42,058 bases of DNA from Ophiothrix spiculata. Lineage: Eukaryota > Echinodermata > Ophiuroidea > Amphilepidida > Ophiotrichidae. The notes under the pieces were generated by a model, which saw only the letters and a list, made by a program, of their open reading frames with translations, ran no database searches and was not told the origin of the DNA. Position 1 is the stretch's first letter. Each line of letters starts with the position of its first letter. Positions 30,101 to 33,454 of the stretch are shown piece by piece. The position numbers and the translations under genes are program-made. The stretch lies in assembly GCA_000969725.1 (NCBI GenBank), contig JXSR01S035453.1. The stretch is one strand, 5' to 3'.

Positions 30101-33039
30101 ACATTGCACAACTCAAATGCCTTCCTTGTTAGGGGGCTGGCATTTTCTTCAGAAGGGGGATGGGTCCCAAAAAAGTGGAGAGACTTAACACTTTTTTTTT
30201 CAAGAGTCCCCTTTCCATAAATTCAAAATTTTATGACCCCCAACACAACCTATTATTTTGAGACCCCCCACACACAACACATGTCACAGGAATGAGAATA
30301 TCAAGTCAAATTACTGTGCCTGTGGGTTTTTTGGCTTGTTGTTTGTTTTAGAATACTATATTCAAACCTGAAACATTTCAGCTTTTCAGCTGATTTCAGC
30401 TCTTTTTATTACACTTTTCAGCTCACTTTCTTGATAAATCAGCTAAATTTAAGGATTTTGGCACAGAATTTTACAGTTTTCAGCTCTTTTTTTGAAGATT
30501 CAGTTTCAGGTCTGGTTAATTTATTTGATGTATTGATATCCATGCTAACTAGTGCTTTTACCAAATTTTTGTTTATTGCATTGTTTTGGGTTTTTTTTTT
30601 TTTTTTTTGCTAATGGTGTTTTTCAGTATATTCAAACAATCGCTGCAGGGGGATTCTGAAGGAGATGTGCCCCCTCTACTTTGAATTTCTTTTTGAAATG
30701 CGACACGAAAAGGTGCTATTTCATGTATACTTGACCATAAAATACTAACATTTTACTTAGTTTTATTATTTTGTGAACCCCCTACTTGTGATGAAATAAT
30801 TTTGGACCCCCTCCCCCTGTTTTTTTTGTCAAATAAACTTTGACCTTGCAGTATATTTAGGACACCCCCTTCCGAAGGAAATGACAGCCCCCATAACGGT
30901 CACATTGCATTGCAAGTAAATTATTACCCGCAAGCACATATTGAATTGAACCATCCATTTTGATGCCCTAAAATTTCACATGGATCAAGAGAAAAATAGG
31001 AGACACGTCAAAAGTCTGAAACAGTTGTAGCAATCAAATCAAGATGTATAGTTCACTTTGTAGCAATTATTGTTTGGGATCATTTGTATAAAGAACACTC
31101 TTACAGGGCTATTCATGATCCATATTTCATCCGCAAGGTCATCTCTATCAAAAATGTATATTTTCAGCTAATAAGAATCCTTGACTGCCTTATGTTGCAA
31201 CACCAAAAGGGTTTTTGCAAATTTATAAGTGTTCTTGAGAAAAATGAGAATGTGCATCAATCTCTTGCCGTTTTAATTTTGTGCATTTTATTCTGTGACT
31301 AAATTCACATTTCAGATAAGAATTTGGGGTTTGGCTCTGACAGATGCCGAGATAGTGGAGCATCTACAATTGGCAGGACTGGATAGACAGACACACAAAT
31401 ATTTATTGGATGCTCACTTCAACATGGACACAGAAGGCTATAGTAAGTAGGGCAAAGCTAGGGTTAATGGGACTGGATGGACATACACACAAGTATTTAT
31501 TGGATGCTCACGTCAACATGGATACAGAAGGCTATAGTAAGATATTATAATTCATGTGATCATTAGTGCACTATATATAATAGCTCCCTGCATTGTTTTG
31601 TAAGCTTGCACCAATTCTACCAAAGTTAAAGAGATGCTTGCGTCAAAACTACTTGAGGCTGAATATTGGCTGATAATGCAAGAAAAAACAGCTTTCTGAC
31701 ACGGTTTTGCACAAACCTTTTGCGCCACTTTCCTCTGCTCCTGCGCCAACTTCCTTAGCACTTTGAAATTCCACATGGCCTCTGCACACAGAACAGTTAA
31801 AGTGTTTGGTCCATGATAGATCTGACTGAAATTTTCTGGTAAAAATCGGCATGAATAATATTTAATTGATGTAGAACCGATGTTTAAATAAAAATTGGGA
31901 GTCACCGGACTCATTTTTGCATGCGAGTCAGTTTAAAAATAGCATTTTTGGAGCTTTTTTTTTTGGGGGGGGGGGGAAATTGGTACAGGGGTCTGGGAAA
32001 TGTGACATTATTTAGTGTTGATTCAAAAACTCCCCACTGAAATTTTGTGACAATTTTTTTACAAAATTTGCACAAAAGTATTTTCTTTCACTTAACAAAA
32101 TAAAAGGTGTGGGTCACCAACCTATTTTTCAATGAAAATGAGTAAATATGACATTTTTTTGGCTTCAAAACACTACACTGTGTATTATGCGCATGCGTGT
32201 TCCTGCACTTGCGAGATCAAAACAAGTGCGTACCAATACGCATGGACCAGACACCTTTAGTTTGTAAAACAGTCATTCTACATCAGTGATTGAAATAATC
32301 ATCAATAATTTTTTGGATTGGATCTACTAATAAAACAAAGTTTATAATGTCATTTTCATTGTTGTCAACATTGTTTAATAATGAAAAAGATAAAAATTTT
32401 GATATGTAGGGGTTGAACTAAACAATTAAACTTTACATGCTACCTTTTATACTGCCATCAATTCAAATTATGCATAAGTTCGAAAATGTCAAGAAAAAAT
32501 AGGTATCAGTGTTCCCAATCTCACCAATTTTGATAGTTGAAGAGGTGCTTGCGCCACAATAGCGTGCTGAGGCTCAAAAATGGCTAAATAAAACAAGGAA
32601 AAACATCTTTTTTCATTTATTTTCAGAAACTCGTACTGTGTTGTGCCAACTCGTACTGTGTTGTGCTAATTTTTTGGCCTTGTGCGCCATTGGCGCACTG
32701 TAGTACGGCCTTAGCAAGAACACCGATGATGATGATGATGATGAAGTTGTCCAATTCCCTTTATATTTGGCATGCAACTCGATGTCAAAACCTTGTTTAG
32801 TATCAGAGAGTGACTTATTGATGGAGCTTATGTATTTTCTAAAACCTTTTTTTCTTTCAGATTCCACCATGTTACTTGATCAAGGCATGTATGGGCATCA
32901 TGGTCTAATCCAGGGTGGTGCTTCATTCGTGTCAAGCTCGCTAGACTATGCCCGCTTCCAAGTCACCTATCCAGATGCCAGGAGAAGACGGCGAAGGGAG
33001 ACCCGTGAAGAATATCAAAGAAGACACTCAGAGCTGTAA
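14..33039 (+). CDS. Thrombospondin-superfamily protein with C-terminal LamG domain (multi-exon, 5'-partial)
   Basis: Twenty exons with GT/AG borders chain in consistent phase, giving about 1,049 visible codons; 5' exons lie upstream of the window and one or more exons are lost in the N gap at 16248-16948. Domain order: GCC2/GCC3-like Cys-rich modules (visible residues about 1-169), four EGF-like domains (170-350), thrombospondin type 3 repeats (350-615), TSP C-terminal domain (615-807, then gap), LamG/concanavalin-like domain, Arg-rich tail. By family knowledge such proteins are secreted, bind calcium through the type 3 repeats, oligomerise and act in extracellular matrix. Four EGF domains and a long insert in the second resemble the pentameric TSP3/4/5 group, but those end after the TSP C domain and lack LamG. 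No signal peptide or coiled coil is visible because the start is missing. It resembles what has been called mega-thrombospondin; that name is inferred, not proven. Many introns carry partial tandem copies of exon edges. Confidence 0.93.
411..470 (+). repeat. Dispersed repeat fragment (inverted mate at 4140-4205)
   Basis: The block around TTTGAGTGGGGAATTCAAAT is found again, reverse-complemented, at 4140-4205 in another intron of the same gene (ATTTGAATTCCCCGCTCAAA). The two share about 45 bases with few changes. Family unknown. Confidence 0.6.
583..752. mobile_element. Palindromic MITE with ~52-base inverted arms
   Basis: The left arm begins ATAGACCATATCTGTAATTG and returns as the reverse complement near 715-752 (ending ATAGATATGGTCTAT), with matching ACATACTCCC and GATGGGGTAAATCCAC blocks. 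A short GC-richer centre lies at 640-690. Non-coding, in the first intron. Confidence 0.75.
964..1026 (+). CDS. Exon b: Cys-rich module continued
   Basis: A 63-base phase 0-0 exon between a CAG acceptor (961-963) and a GTAAGTGG donor (1027). It encodes [18 protein letters not shown] and three more residues, with the short Cys spacing of the neighbouring exons. Its size and the strong donor support it; it joins in frame on both sides. Confidence 0.75.
1761..1860 (+). CDS. Exon c: GCC2/GCC3-like module
   Basis: Acceptor TTCCAG ends at 1760 and donor GTAAGA starts at 1861. Phase 0 in, phase 1 out. It encodes [14 protein letters not shown] and [12 protein letters not shown], a typical ephrin-receptor-like pattern (C-P-x-G-x-Y/F-S). 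The last base plus AA of the exon at 3692 makes a Glu codon. Confidence 0.85.
1919..2031 (+). repeat. Telomere-like degenerate CCCTAA array
   Basis: About 110 bases of degenerate CCCTAA-type units (TTAACCCTAACCCTAATC, then variants such as CCCTATCCCTAACCC and ACCCCTACCGTATACCCC). The pattern is that of an interstitial telomere-like repeat, or a low-complexity repeat of the same motif. Confidence 0.75.
2049..2608 (+). mobile_element. DNA-transposon relic, copy A (short internally, right end truncated)
   Basis: It begins GAGGGGGTATCAAAAAAGTT and shares most of its length with the element at 14634-16070. Near 2588-2608 the right side (TTCTTCTGGGTGATCTTT) mirrors the left inner block AAAGATCACC. 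The right terminus is lost exactly where the duplicated exon acceptors begin. The ends resemble Tc1/mariner repeats, but no transposase frame is readable. Confidence 0.6.
2609..3691 (+). pseudogene. Tandem array of partial copies of the 3692-3871 exon and its acceptor
   Basis: Six acceptor copies precede the intact exon. Copied exon starts lie at 2623 (a 26-base stub), 2686, 2898, 3059 (with an internal deletion of about 15 bases), 3220 and 3412. Each is led by a near-identical intron tail ending TGTCTCAACAG, or TGTCTTGACAG in the first. The copies at 2686-3220 break off after the region matching [10 protein letters not shown] and have no donor. The copy at 3412-3590 is full length but has GGCTAAG where GTAAGT is expected. 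Spacing is irregular (63 to 280 bases). Only the last exon, at 3692, has both an acceptor and a donor, so the others are most likely non-functional decoys. Confidence 0.85.
3692..3871 (+). CDS. Exon d: GCC2/GCC3 (ephrin-receptor-like) module
   Basis: A 180-base phase 1-1 exon; the acceptor ends at 3691 and donor GTAAGTTAT starts at 3872. It encodes [25 protein letters not shown] and [12 protein letters not shown], a clear GCC2/GCC3 signature (C-x-x-C-x-P-G-x-Y...C). The symmetric 1-1 phase would allow duplication without a frame break, but the upstream copies appear defective. Confidence 0.9.
4385..4608. mobile_element. Foldback/MITE relic
   Basis: Imperfect terminal inverted repeats: TACCGTATCCACTCGTCCAA at the left against the reverse complement of GAATTAGACGAGTGAATAGG at the right, with about 220 bases in total and no coding. 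It lies inside the intron 3872-5183. No confident target duplication is seen. Confidence 0.6.
5184..5461 (+). CDS. Exon e: EGF-like domains 1 and 2
   Basis: Acceptor CCTTTAG ends at 5183, donor GTGAGTATA starts at 5462; phase 1 in, phase 0 out. The first EGF-like domain runs from [10 protein letters not shown]. The second starts [17 protein letters not shown] (calcium-binding EGF consensus) and has the long insert [12 protein letters not shown] before its last cysteine, as the second EGF of group B thrombospondins does. The final cysteine is supplied by the next exon. Confidence 0.93.
5475..5940 (+). pseudogene. Decayed tandem copies of the end of exon e with its donor
   Basis: Four to five degrading copies follow the exon, each recalling AATATGAATGCGGAGGGTGT and GATCATGCACAGAATAATA. 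Some keep donor-like ends (CAGGTTATT near 5560; CAGGTGAGTACG at 5666). The unit is about 100 bases. Frames are broken, so these are not coding. Confidence 0.8.
6176..6400 (+). CDS. Exon f: EGF-like domains 3 and 4
   Basis: A phase 0-0 exon of 75 codons; the acceptor TTTTCAG ends at 6175 and donor GTATGT starts at 6401. [15 protein letters not shown] continues the chain and opens a calcium-binding [17 protein letters not shown] starts the fourth EGF, which is finished by [12 protein letters not shown] in the next exon. This is the thrombospondin EGF arrangement. Confidence 0.93.
6404..6586 (+). pseudogene. Decayed tandem copy of exon f
   Basis: A partial copy of the preceding exon, from CCTGGCAGCTATAATTGTGG to CACATTTGTATGC, followed by a donor-like GTATGTAAATT at 6574. 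Insertions and deletions (for example an extra AATTTTTTGG after TTACCTT) break the frame. Confidence 0.85.
7085..7160 (+). repeat. Perfect two-copy tandem repeat, unit ~37 bases
   Basis: The block TGTCATTTTATGATAATAGT plus TCTGTTATCCTAA occurs twice back to back just upstream of the exon at 7178. The identity suggests a recent slip. Confidence 0.8.
7178..7390 (+). CDS. Exon g: end of EGF 4 and first type 3 repeats
   Basis: Phase 0-0, 71 codons; acceptor TTTACAG ends at 7177 and donor GTAAGTT starts at 7391. After [14 protein letters not shown] comes the type 3 start [14 protein letters not shown], then [18 protein letters not shown] and [11 protein letters not shown]. The match to the known thrombospondin junction (EGF end, DTDLDG..., PNSGQED) is very clear. 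Confidence 0.96.
7400..7620. mobile_element. MITE adjacent to a splice donor
   Basis: Inverted ends: TCATGTGAGTGCAAGAAAGT at the left and the reverse complement of ACTTTCTTGCACTCACATAT at the right, about 40 bases of arm each. The left end lies within about 9 bases of the donor at 7391. A related left part recurs at 11012-11111. Confidence 0.75.
7690..8350 (-). pseudogene. Penelope-like element relic: GIY-YIG endonuclease end
   Basis: On the minus strand, [17 protein letters not shown] and [18 protein letters not shown] resemble the linker and Cys-rich GIY-YIG endonuclease start typical of Penelope-like retroelements (IPCxxCxxxYIGxT). Downstream in shifted frames come [16 protein letters not shown] and [11 protein letters not shown], the usual late part of that domain. 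The frame is broken by shifts near 7975 and by a 164-base MITE at 8112-8275. Only the 3' end is present; the reverse transcriptase is missing. It is dead and is not part of the thrombospondin transcript. Confidence 0.82.
8112..8275. mobile_element. hAT-type MITE nested in the Penelope relic
   Basis: Ends are CAGTGGCGTAGC and its perfect reverse complement GCTACGCCACTG. Flanks GTCTTTTC (8104-8111) and GTCTTGTC (8276-8283) form an 8-base target duplication with one change. An 8-base duplication and a CA start are hAT hallmarks. 164 bases, no coding. Confidence 0.88.
8549..8680. repeat. Short foldback repeat (second copy at 30366-30513)
   Basis: It runs from GGACCTGAAACTTTTCAGC to GATTCAGTTTCAGGTC; the ends GACCTGAAAC and GTTTCAGGTC are inverted. 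The copy at 30366-30513 in another intron is similar along its whole length. Confidence 0.75.
8795..8954 (+). CDS. Exon h: type 3 repeats
   Basis: Acceptor CTCCAG ends at 8794, donor GTATGT starts at 8955; phase 0 in, 1 out. [34 protein letters not shown] and [19 protein letters not shown] are canonical thrombospondin type 3 calcium-binding repeats. Confidence 0.96.
9305..9487 (+). pseudogene. Two decayed tandem copies of the start of exon i with acceptors
   Basis: Blocks at about 9300-9385 and 9390-9470 each repeat the acceptor-plus-exon start CTTAGGTGAGGCAGATAGCA (second copy CTTAGGCGAGGCAAATGGCA), then TATTCAATRCCTGTGACACT. The third occurrence, at 9488, is the real exon. The first copy has an early stop (CCTTGAG changed to give TGA). 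Confidence 0.85.
9488..9671 (+). CDS. Exon i: type 3 repeats
   Basis: Acceptor CCCTTAG ends at 9487, donor GTGAGTGTC starts at 9672; phase 1 in, 2 out. [39 protein letters not shown] and [12 protein letters not shown] are type 3 repeats. Confidence 0.95.
10096..10321. mobile_element. MITE with CpG-rich TTTTCGCGC motifs
   Basis: Ends TACTGTAAACGCCAATATTT and the reverse complement of AAATACCACTTCTACAGTA; inner TTTTCGCG blocks occur in both directions. About 226 bases, non-coding, inside the intron 9672-10624. Confidence 0.7.
10625..10777 (+). CDS. Exon j: type 3 repeats
   Basis: Acceptor TATGCAG ends at 10624, donor GTAGGG starts at 10778; phase 2 in, 2 out. [39 protein letters not shown] and DNCPYR continue the type 3 stack with the expected cysteines. 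Confidence 0.95.
11012..11111 (+). repeat. Partial copy of the 7400-7620 MITE
   Basis: ACTCGTCATGTGAGTGCAAG and the following 80 bases match 7396-7497 with a few changes. The right arm is absent. Confidence 0.75.
11169..11376 (+). CDS. Exon k: last type 3 repeats and start of TSP C domain
   Basis: Acceptor TTTCCAG ends at 11168, donor GTATGT starts at 11377; phase 2 in, 0 out. [17 protein letters not shown] and [17 protein letters not shown] end the type 3 region. [11 protein letters not shown] and [12 protein letters not shown] match the opening strands of the TSP C-terminal domain (known family pattern VVLDPEG...DPNW). Confidence 0.96.
11406..11831. mobile_element. MITE with ~30-base inverted repeats
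   Basis: The left end GTGGTGCTCTGGCAAAATGA and the right end TCATTTTGCCAGAGCACCAC are exact inverses and extend inward to CGGAAAGTC/GACTTTCCG. About 426 bases, AT-rich interior, no coding. It starts 30 bases after the donor at 11377. Confidence 0.88.
12141..12360. mobile_element. MITE carrying a tandem array, with 8-base target duplication
   Basis: Flanked by perfect TGCATATC at 12133-12140 and 12361-12368. Ends are GGGGTGCACCCGCTAGTCCG and the inverse of CGGACTAGGGAAGTGTACCC. Inside, a unit of about 44 bases containing ACTAGCGCATTGTCGGACTA occurs three times near the right end. Confidence 0.9.
12934..13170 (+). CDS. Exon l: TSP C-terminal domain, core
   Basis: Phase 0-0, 79 codons; acceptor TTCACAG ends at 12933 and donor GTATGA starts at 13171. 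[38 protein letters not shown] and [13 protein letters not shown] match the best-conserved part of the thrombospondin C-terminal lectin-like domain (known patterns GTFHVNTxTDDDYAGF and SSSFYVVMWK). Confidence 0.97.
13480..13548. repeat. Mariner-like terminal fragment
   Basis: The string AGTTTTGAACACCCTGTATA resembles a common Tc1/mariner terminal repeat. No partner end is clear, so only a fragment is claimed. Confidence 0.35.
13799..13971 (+). CDS. Exon m: TSP C-terminal domain, continued
   Basis: Acceptor CTCAATAG ends at 13798, donor GTAAGA starts at 13972; phase 0 in, 2 out. [29 protein letters not shown] and [15 protein letters not shown] match the family's STGPGE..LRNALWHTG, VRLLWKDPR and YRWxLxHRPxxGxIR. 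Confidence 0.97.
15052..15454. mobile_element. hAT-type MITE with perfect ~36-base ends and 8-base duplication
   Basis: GTGGACAG flanks both sides (15044-15051 and 15455-15462). The left end CAAGGAAGTTATAGGGGGGA continues for about 36 bases and is exactly mirrored at the right end. A second inner inverted pair (TTATTGTACCTCCGG / CCGGAGGTACAATAA) follows. CAAGG fits the hAT YARNG start. Confidence 0.93.
15552..16033. mobile_element. Foldback MITE nested in copy B
   Basis: Left end AATAGACCTTTTCAAAATCC and, inverted at the right, GAAAGGGTCTATT with CGGAAAT blocks on both sides. About 480 bases with no coding. Confidence 0.7.
16164..16247 (+). CDS. Exon n: TSP C-terminal domain, late part (cut by assembly gap)
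   Basis: Acceptor GTTGTAG ends at 16163; phase 2 in. [18 protein letters not shown] and YVGGRLGV match the family's late motif DSxxxxDTxxxGGRLGVFCFSQ. The sequence ends in N at 16248, so the exon's end, the last strands of the domain and any linker are missing. Confidence 0.93.
16248..16948. other. Assembly gap (N x 701)
   Basis: A run of N. It should contain the end of the TSP C-terminal domain (about 20 residues by family comparison) and at least one join to the LamG exon, because the next visible exon needs two bases from a preceding exon. Confidence 0.99.
17232..17417 (+). CDS. Exon o: LamG/concanavalin-like domain, first strands
   Basis: Acceptor TTTTTCAG ends at 17231, donor GTAAGTGC starts at 17418; phase 2 in, 2 out. 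[20 protein letters not shown] and [12 protein letters not shown] are the classic opening of a LamG-like jelly-roll domain (ALxFDGxxDYVxL...FTxExWIxP). It continues the thrombospondin frame after the gap. Confidence 0.93.
17418..17995 (+). pseudogene. Tandem array of exon-o ends with five extra donors
   Basis: Units of about 115-128 bases repeat the exon end (TGTGTACACTGGAGAGCACA, TGTGTTTATATGGAGGATG) and its donor GGTAAGTG. Donor copies start at 17538, 17659, 17787, 17902 and 17984, after the real one at 17418. The G-rich spacer (GGAGGGGGAGGGG) varies. The first donor gives an in-frame TAA, so reading on into the array is not productive. Confidence 0.9.
18111..19156. mobile_element. Large foldback element, ~180-base arms
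   Basis: The left arm starts GTAGTGGTGGGTTATA and the right arm ends TATAACCCACCACTAC. Arms match over about 180 bases, including ACTTAGGGTAAAAGCTCATT and ATGAGACAGTGCGGGCCGAA. TAAAA at 18106-18110 and 19157-19161 may be the target duplication. 1,046 bases, no coding. Confidence 0.88.
19246..19384. repeat. Foldback repeat
   Basis: GGGTCTGGTGCCATAT is mirrored by ATATGGCACCAGACCC around a short centre at about 19309-19330, with outer GCTTGT/ACAAGC matches. Non-coding. Confidence 0.7.
19894..19991 (+). CDS. Exon p: LamG domain, middle strands
   Basis: Acceptor TTTCTTAG ends at 19893, donor GTAAGG starts at 19992; phase 2 in, 1 out. [20 protein letters not shown] and [12 protein letters not shown] show the LamG W-x-H-(I/V)-A strand. 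The phases fit both neighbours exactly. Confidence 0.9.
20066..20603. mobile_element. AT-rich foldback element
   Basis: Left AAGGGGTTTTCTCTAAGATA and inverted at the right TATCTCAGAGAAAACCCCTT. About 540 bases with several poly-A/T runs and no coding. Confidence 0.65.
20620..21045 (-). mobile_element. Foldback-family element (inverted copy of 29484-30014)
   Basis: Read on the minus strand it starts AAAGGGGCATTGGACAAGTT and follows 29484-30014 block by block (for example GCATGCTGTCATTATT-like and AGGTTTTGATCAAAAT segments). The shared end is GGGGCATTGG. Confidence 0.75.
21393..21463 (+). CDS. Exon q: LamG domain strand
   Basis: A 71-base exon; acceptor CTTTCAG ends at 21392, donor GTAAGTT starts at 21464; phase 1 in, 0 out. 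[20 protein letters not shown] is the LamG (L)-x-(I/L)-Y/I-V-N-G strand. Confidence 0.9.
22631..23009. mobile_element. MITE with 16-base perfect ends
   Basis: AATTTATCACTCAGTA at 22631-22646 is perfectly inverted at 22994-23009. The interior has several CGTATCATA / TGATACG inverted motifs. Confidence 0.7.
23011..23148. mobile_element. Near-perfect hairpin element, ~62-base arms
   Basis: GTTATCCCCTGTTTGTTC is mirrored by GAACAAACAGGGGATAAC; the centre is CTCGGCTTTCAGCCTCG. Arms differ by a few bases. It lies two bases after the 22631-23009 element and may be part of it. Confidence 0.85.
24025..24495 (-). CDS. Possible nested secreted-protein exon (hypothetical)
   Basis: A 156-codon open frame on the strand opposite to the host gene, within its largest intron (21464-28382). 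An N-terminal hydrophobic run ([12 protein letters not shown]) following basic MVTKIMTG looks like a signal peptide. The rest is hydrophilic, with six to seven cysteines (a CQC pair among them), an acidic SGEGSGD stretch like a glycosaminoglycan-attachment site, and a final NIT. The frame ends ATTACAG-GTTAAA, so either TAA ends a small protein or AG|GTTAAA is a weak donor and this is a first coding exon. I do not recognise the family. Its length and non-repetitive composition favour a real gene over chance, but no second exon was found. Confidence 0.4.
   Translation of the reverse strand: MQNYVTMVTKIMTGFHLWLLLTLPIMQCNHVCFLKLRYIGNHDSHWILSSDNKSHCQCTKVFISPHIIQCSLSGSNSRSCDSKDDFRVSEDTAFLLAQPQFWNTPITKILLNCFDHLPRENLPRDYLEPAISGEGSGDFDWEAFFNQQLQLLNITG
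24560..25770. repeat. Degenerate long-unit tandem repeat
   Basis: A pattern of phrases recurs about every 250-400 bases: GAATTTTATGAC, GTTTGTAA(A/C)CA, CCAAAATATGCTGT, TTTAGTCT(G/T)AT and GTTGAGAAATA (near 24580, 24640, 24890, 25000, 25290, 25560 and 25660). Blocks are diverged. Coding is not evident on either strand. Confidence 0.6.
26586..26862. mobile_element. MITE with CpG-rich core
   Basis: The left end GGGGCTCTCCACACGGA is perfectly inverted at the right (TCCGTGTGGAGAGCCCC). Inner GATGCATCTAGATG/CATCTAGATG pairs follow. The centre is rich in ACGCGT-type motifs. 277 bases. Confidence 0.88.
27639..27994. mobile_element. MITE-like inverted-repeat element
   Basis: AGGCCTAAAAAAAATTATAT with TTTGTTTGCC at the left is mirrored by GGCAAACAAACAATTTATTT and TCAGCCT at the right. 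About 355 bases; contains (CGAC)n-like CCGACCGACCGACC. Confidence 0.65.
28383..28448 (+). CDS. Exon r: LamG domain strand
   Basis: A 66-base phase 0-0 exon; acceptor ATCCAG ends at 28382, donor GTATGT starts at 28449. [20 protein letters not shown] plus DE is the LamG (x-L-Y-I-G-R...Y-F/Y-x-G-x-(I/M)-D-E) motif. Confidence 0.93.
28483..29355. other. Assembly gap (N x 873) flanked by duplicated exon material
   Basis: A run of N. The 24 bases or so before it (GGGAATGGTCTCTTAGATCT and on) reappear after it at 29391-29413, so the gap interrupts a tandem duplication or joins overlapping contigs. Confidence 0.99.
29356..29460 (+). pseudogene. Mosaic of exon-s and exon-r fragments
   Basis: 29358-29389 is identical to the start of the exon at 31316 (GGTTTGGCTCTGACAGATGC...). 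It is fused at 29390 to a second copy of the exon-r end (GAAGGACTCATGGATGAG with donor GTATGT at 29442). No acceptor precedes the first part and the joined frame stops early. It may be a genomic rearrangement or a misassembly. Confidence 0.8.
29484..30014 (+). mobile_element. Foldback-family element
   Basis: It starts GTAAAGGGGCATTGGACAAG and ends CCAATGCCCCTTTAAAG, so GGGGCATTGG is inverted at both ends. A related copy lies in reverse at 20620-21045. Non-coding. Confidence 0.75.
30366..30513. repeat. Second copy of the 8549-8680 foldback repeat
   Basis: It runs from AACCTGAAACATTTCAGCTT to AAGATTCAGTTTCAGGTC, with several TTTCAGCTC tandem motifs inside. Same layout as at 8549. Confidence 0.75.
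31316..31442 (+). CDS. Exon s: end of LamG domain and linker
   Basis: Acceptor TTTCAG ends at 31315, donor GTAAGTAG starts at 31443; phase 0 in, 1 out. [17 protein letters not shown] is the typical LamG end (xRIWxRALTxxEI), followed by [16 protein letters not shown]. Confidence 0.93.
31469..31545 (+). pseudogene. Partial tandem copy of exon s with donor
   Basis: GGACTGGATGGACATACACA through AGAAGGCTATA repeats the last 67 bases or so of the exon with a few changes, and carries its own donor GTAAGA at 31537. Extension through the first donor meets TAG at once. Confidence 0.88.
31615..31745. repeat. Repeat pair within one intron (mate at 32520-32720)
   Basis: ACCAATTCTACCAAAGTTAA, GAGATGCTTGCGTCA and GAGGCTGAATATTGGCT correspond to similar phrases at 32524-32600 (GAGGTGCTTGCGCCA, GAGGCTCAAAAATGGCT). 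Both are followed by a TTTTGCGCC-like tract. A diverged dispersed repeat. Confidence 0.5.
32725..32746 (+). repeat. GAT microsatellite
   Basis: Six or so GAT triplets in a row, in the intron before the last exon. Confidence 0.9.
32861..33039 (+). CDS. Exon t: C-terminal tail and stop
   Basis: Acceptor TTTCTTTCAG ends at 32860; phase 1 in; the stop TAA is at 33037-33039. [19 protein letters not shown] and [10 protein letters not shown] resemble the segment that follows LamG-like domains (N-x-G-x-H-G-x-(I/L)-x-G-G-A-x-(W/F)). Then come six consecutive arginines and [13 protein letters not shown]. The arginine run could be a proprotein-convertase site or a basic matrix-binding tail; that is inference. 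The first AATAAA downstream (33309) lies inside a MITE, so the poly-A site is not assigned. Confidence 0.92.
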
Positions 33040-33139
33040 ATAACTAAAGGAAAAATGGTTTTGTCTTTCACTCTATTGTAGCTTTATATGTGAAGATATA
33101 TGTCAACATTGTTGGTCCATGTGTACAAAAAGGGTTAGA

Positions 33140-33454
33140 CTTAAAGCTGGTTTCAGACTAGCCTGTCATGCTGTCGTACGACCATACGACAGGCAAAAAT
33201 TTATTTAAAGTGCACAAACTCGACCTTGTCACATCTCCTTTGCCGTACGACAAGTCGAAATATCGATTACCCTGTCGTGATGGTCAAAATGGCACAATAT
33301 TGACCATGAATAAATTCAACTTTTCTTGCGACAGACCATTTCGACAATTTGCAAATGTGTCGTGCTACAGTACGACAACTATAAATTGCAGATGTTTGGT
33401 CGTGTGCCGCAAGGTCGTGTGCCGCAACGACAGCTAGTCTGAAACCACCTTTAA
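33140..33454. mobile_element. MITE with TTAA-bounded inverted ends in the 3' flank
   Basis: TTAAAGCTGGTTTCAGACTA at the left and TAGTCTGAAACCACCTTTAA at the right are near-perfect inverses. Both are bounded by TTAA, which would fit piggyBac-like targeting. Many GTCGTACGAC-type inner palindromes. It lies about 100 bases after the stop codon and may be in the 3' UTR. Confidence 0.85.

Noticed and set aside
31552..31914. 120-codon minus-strand frame
   Set aside because: It lies in a segment repeated at 32520-32720 and shows no signal peptide or domain pattern; probably a chance frame in a dispersed repeat.
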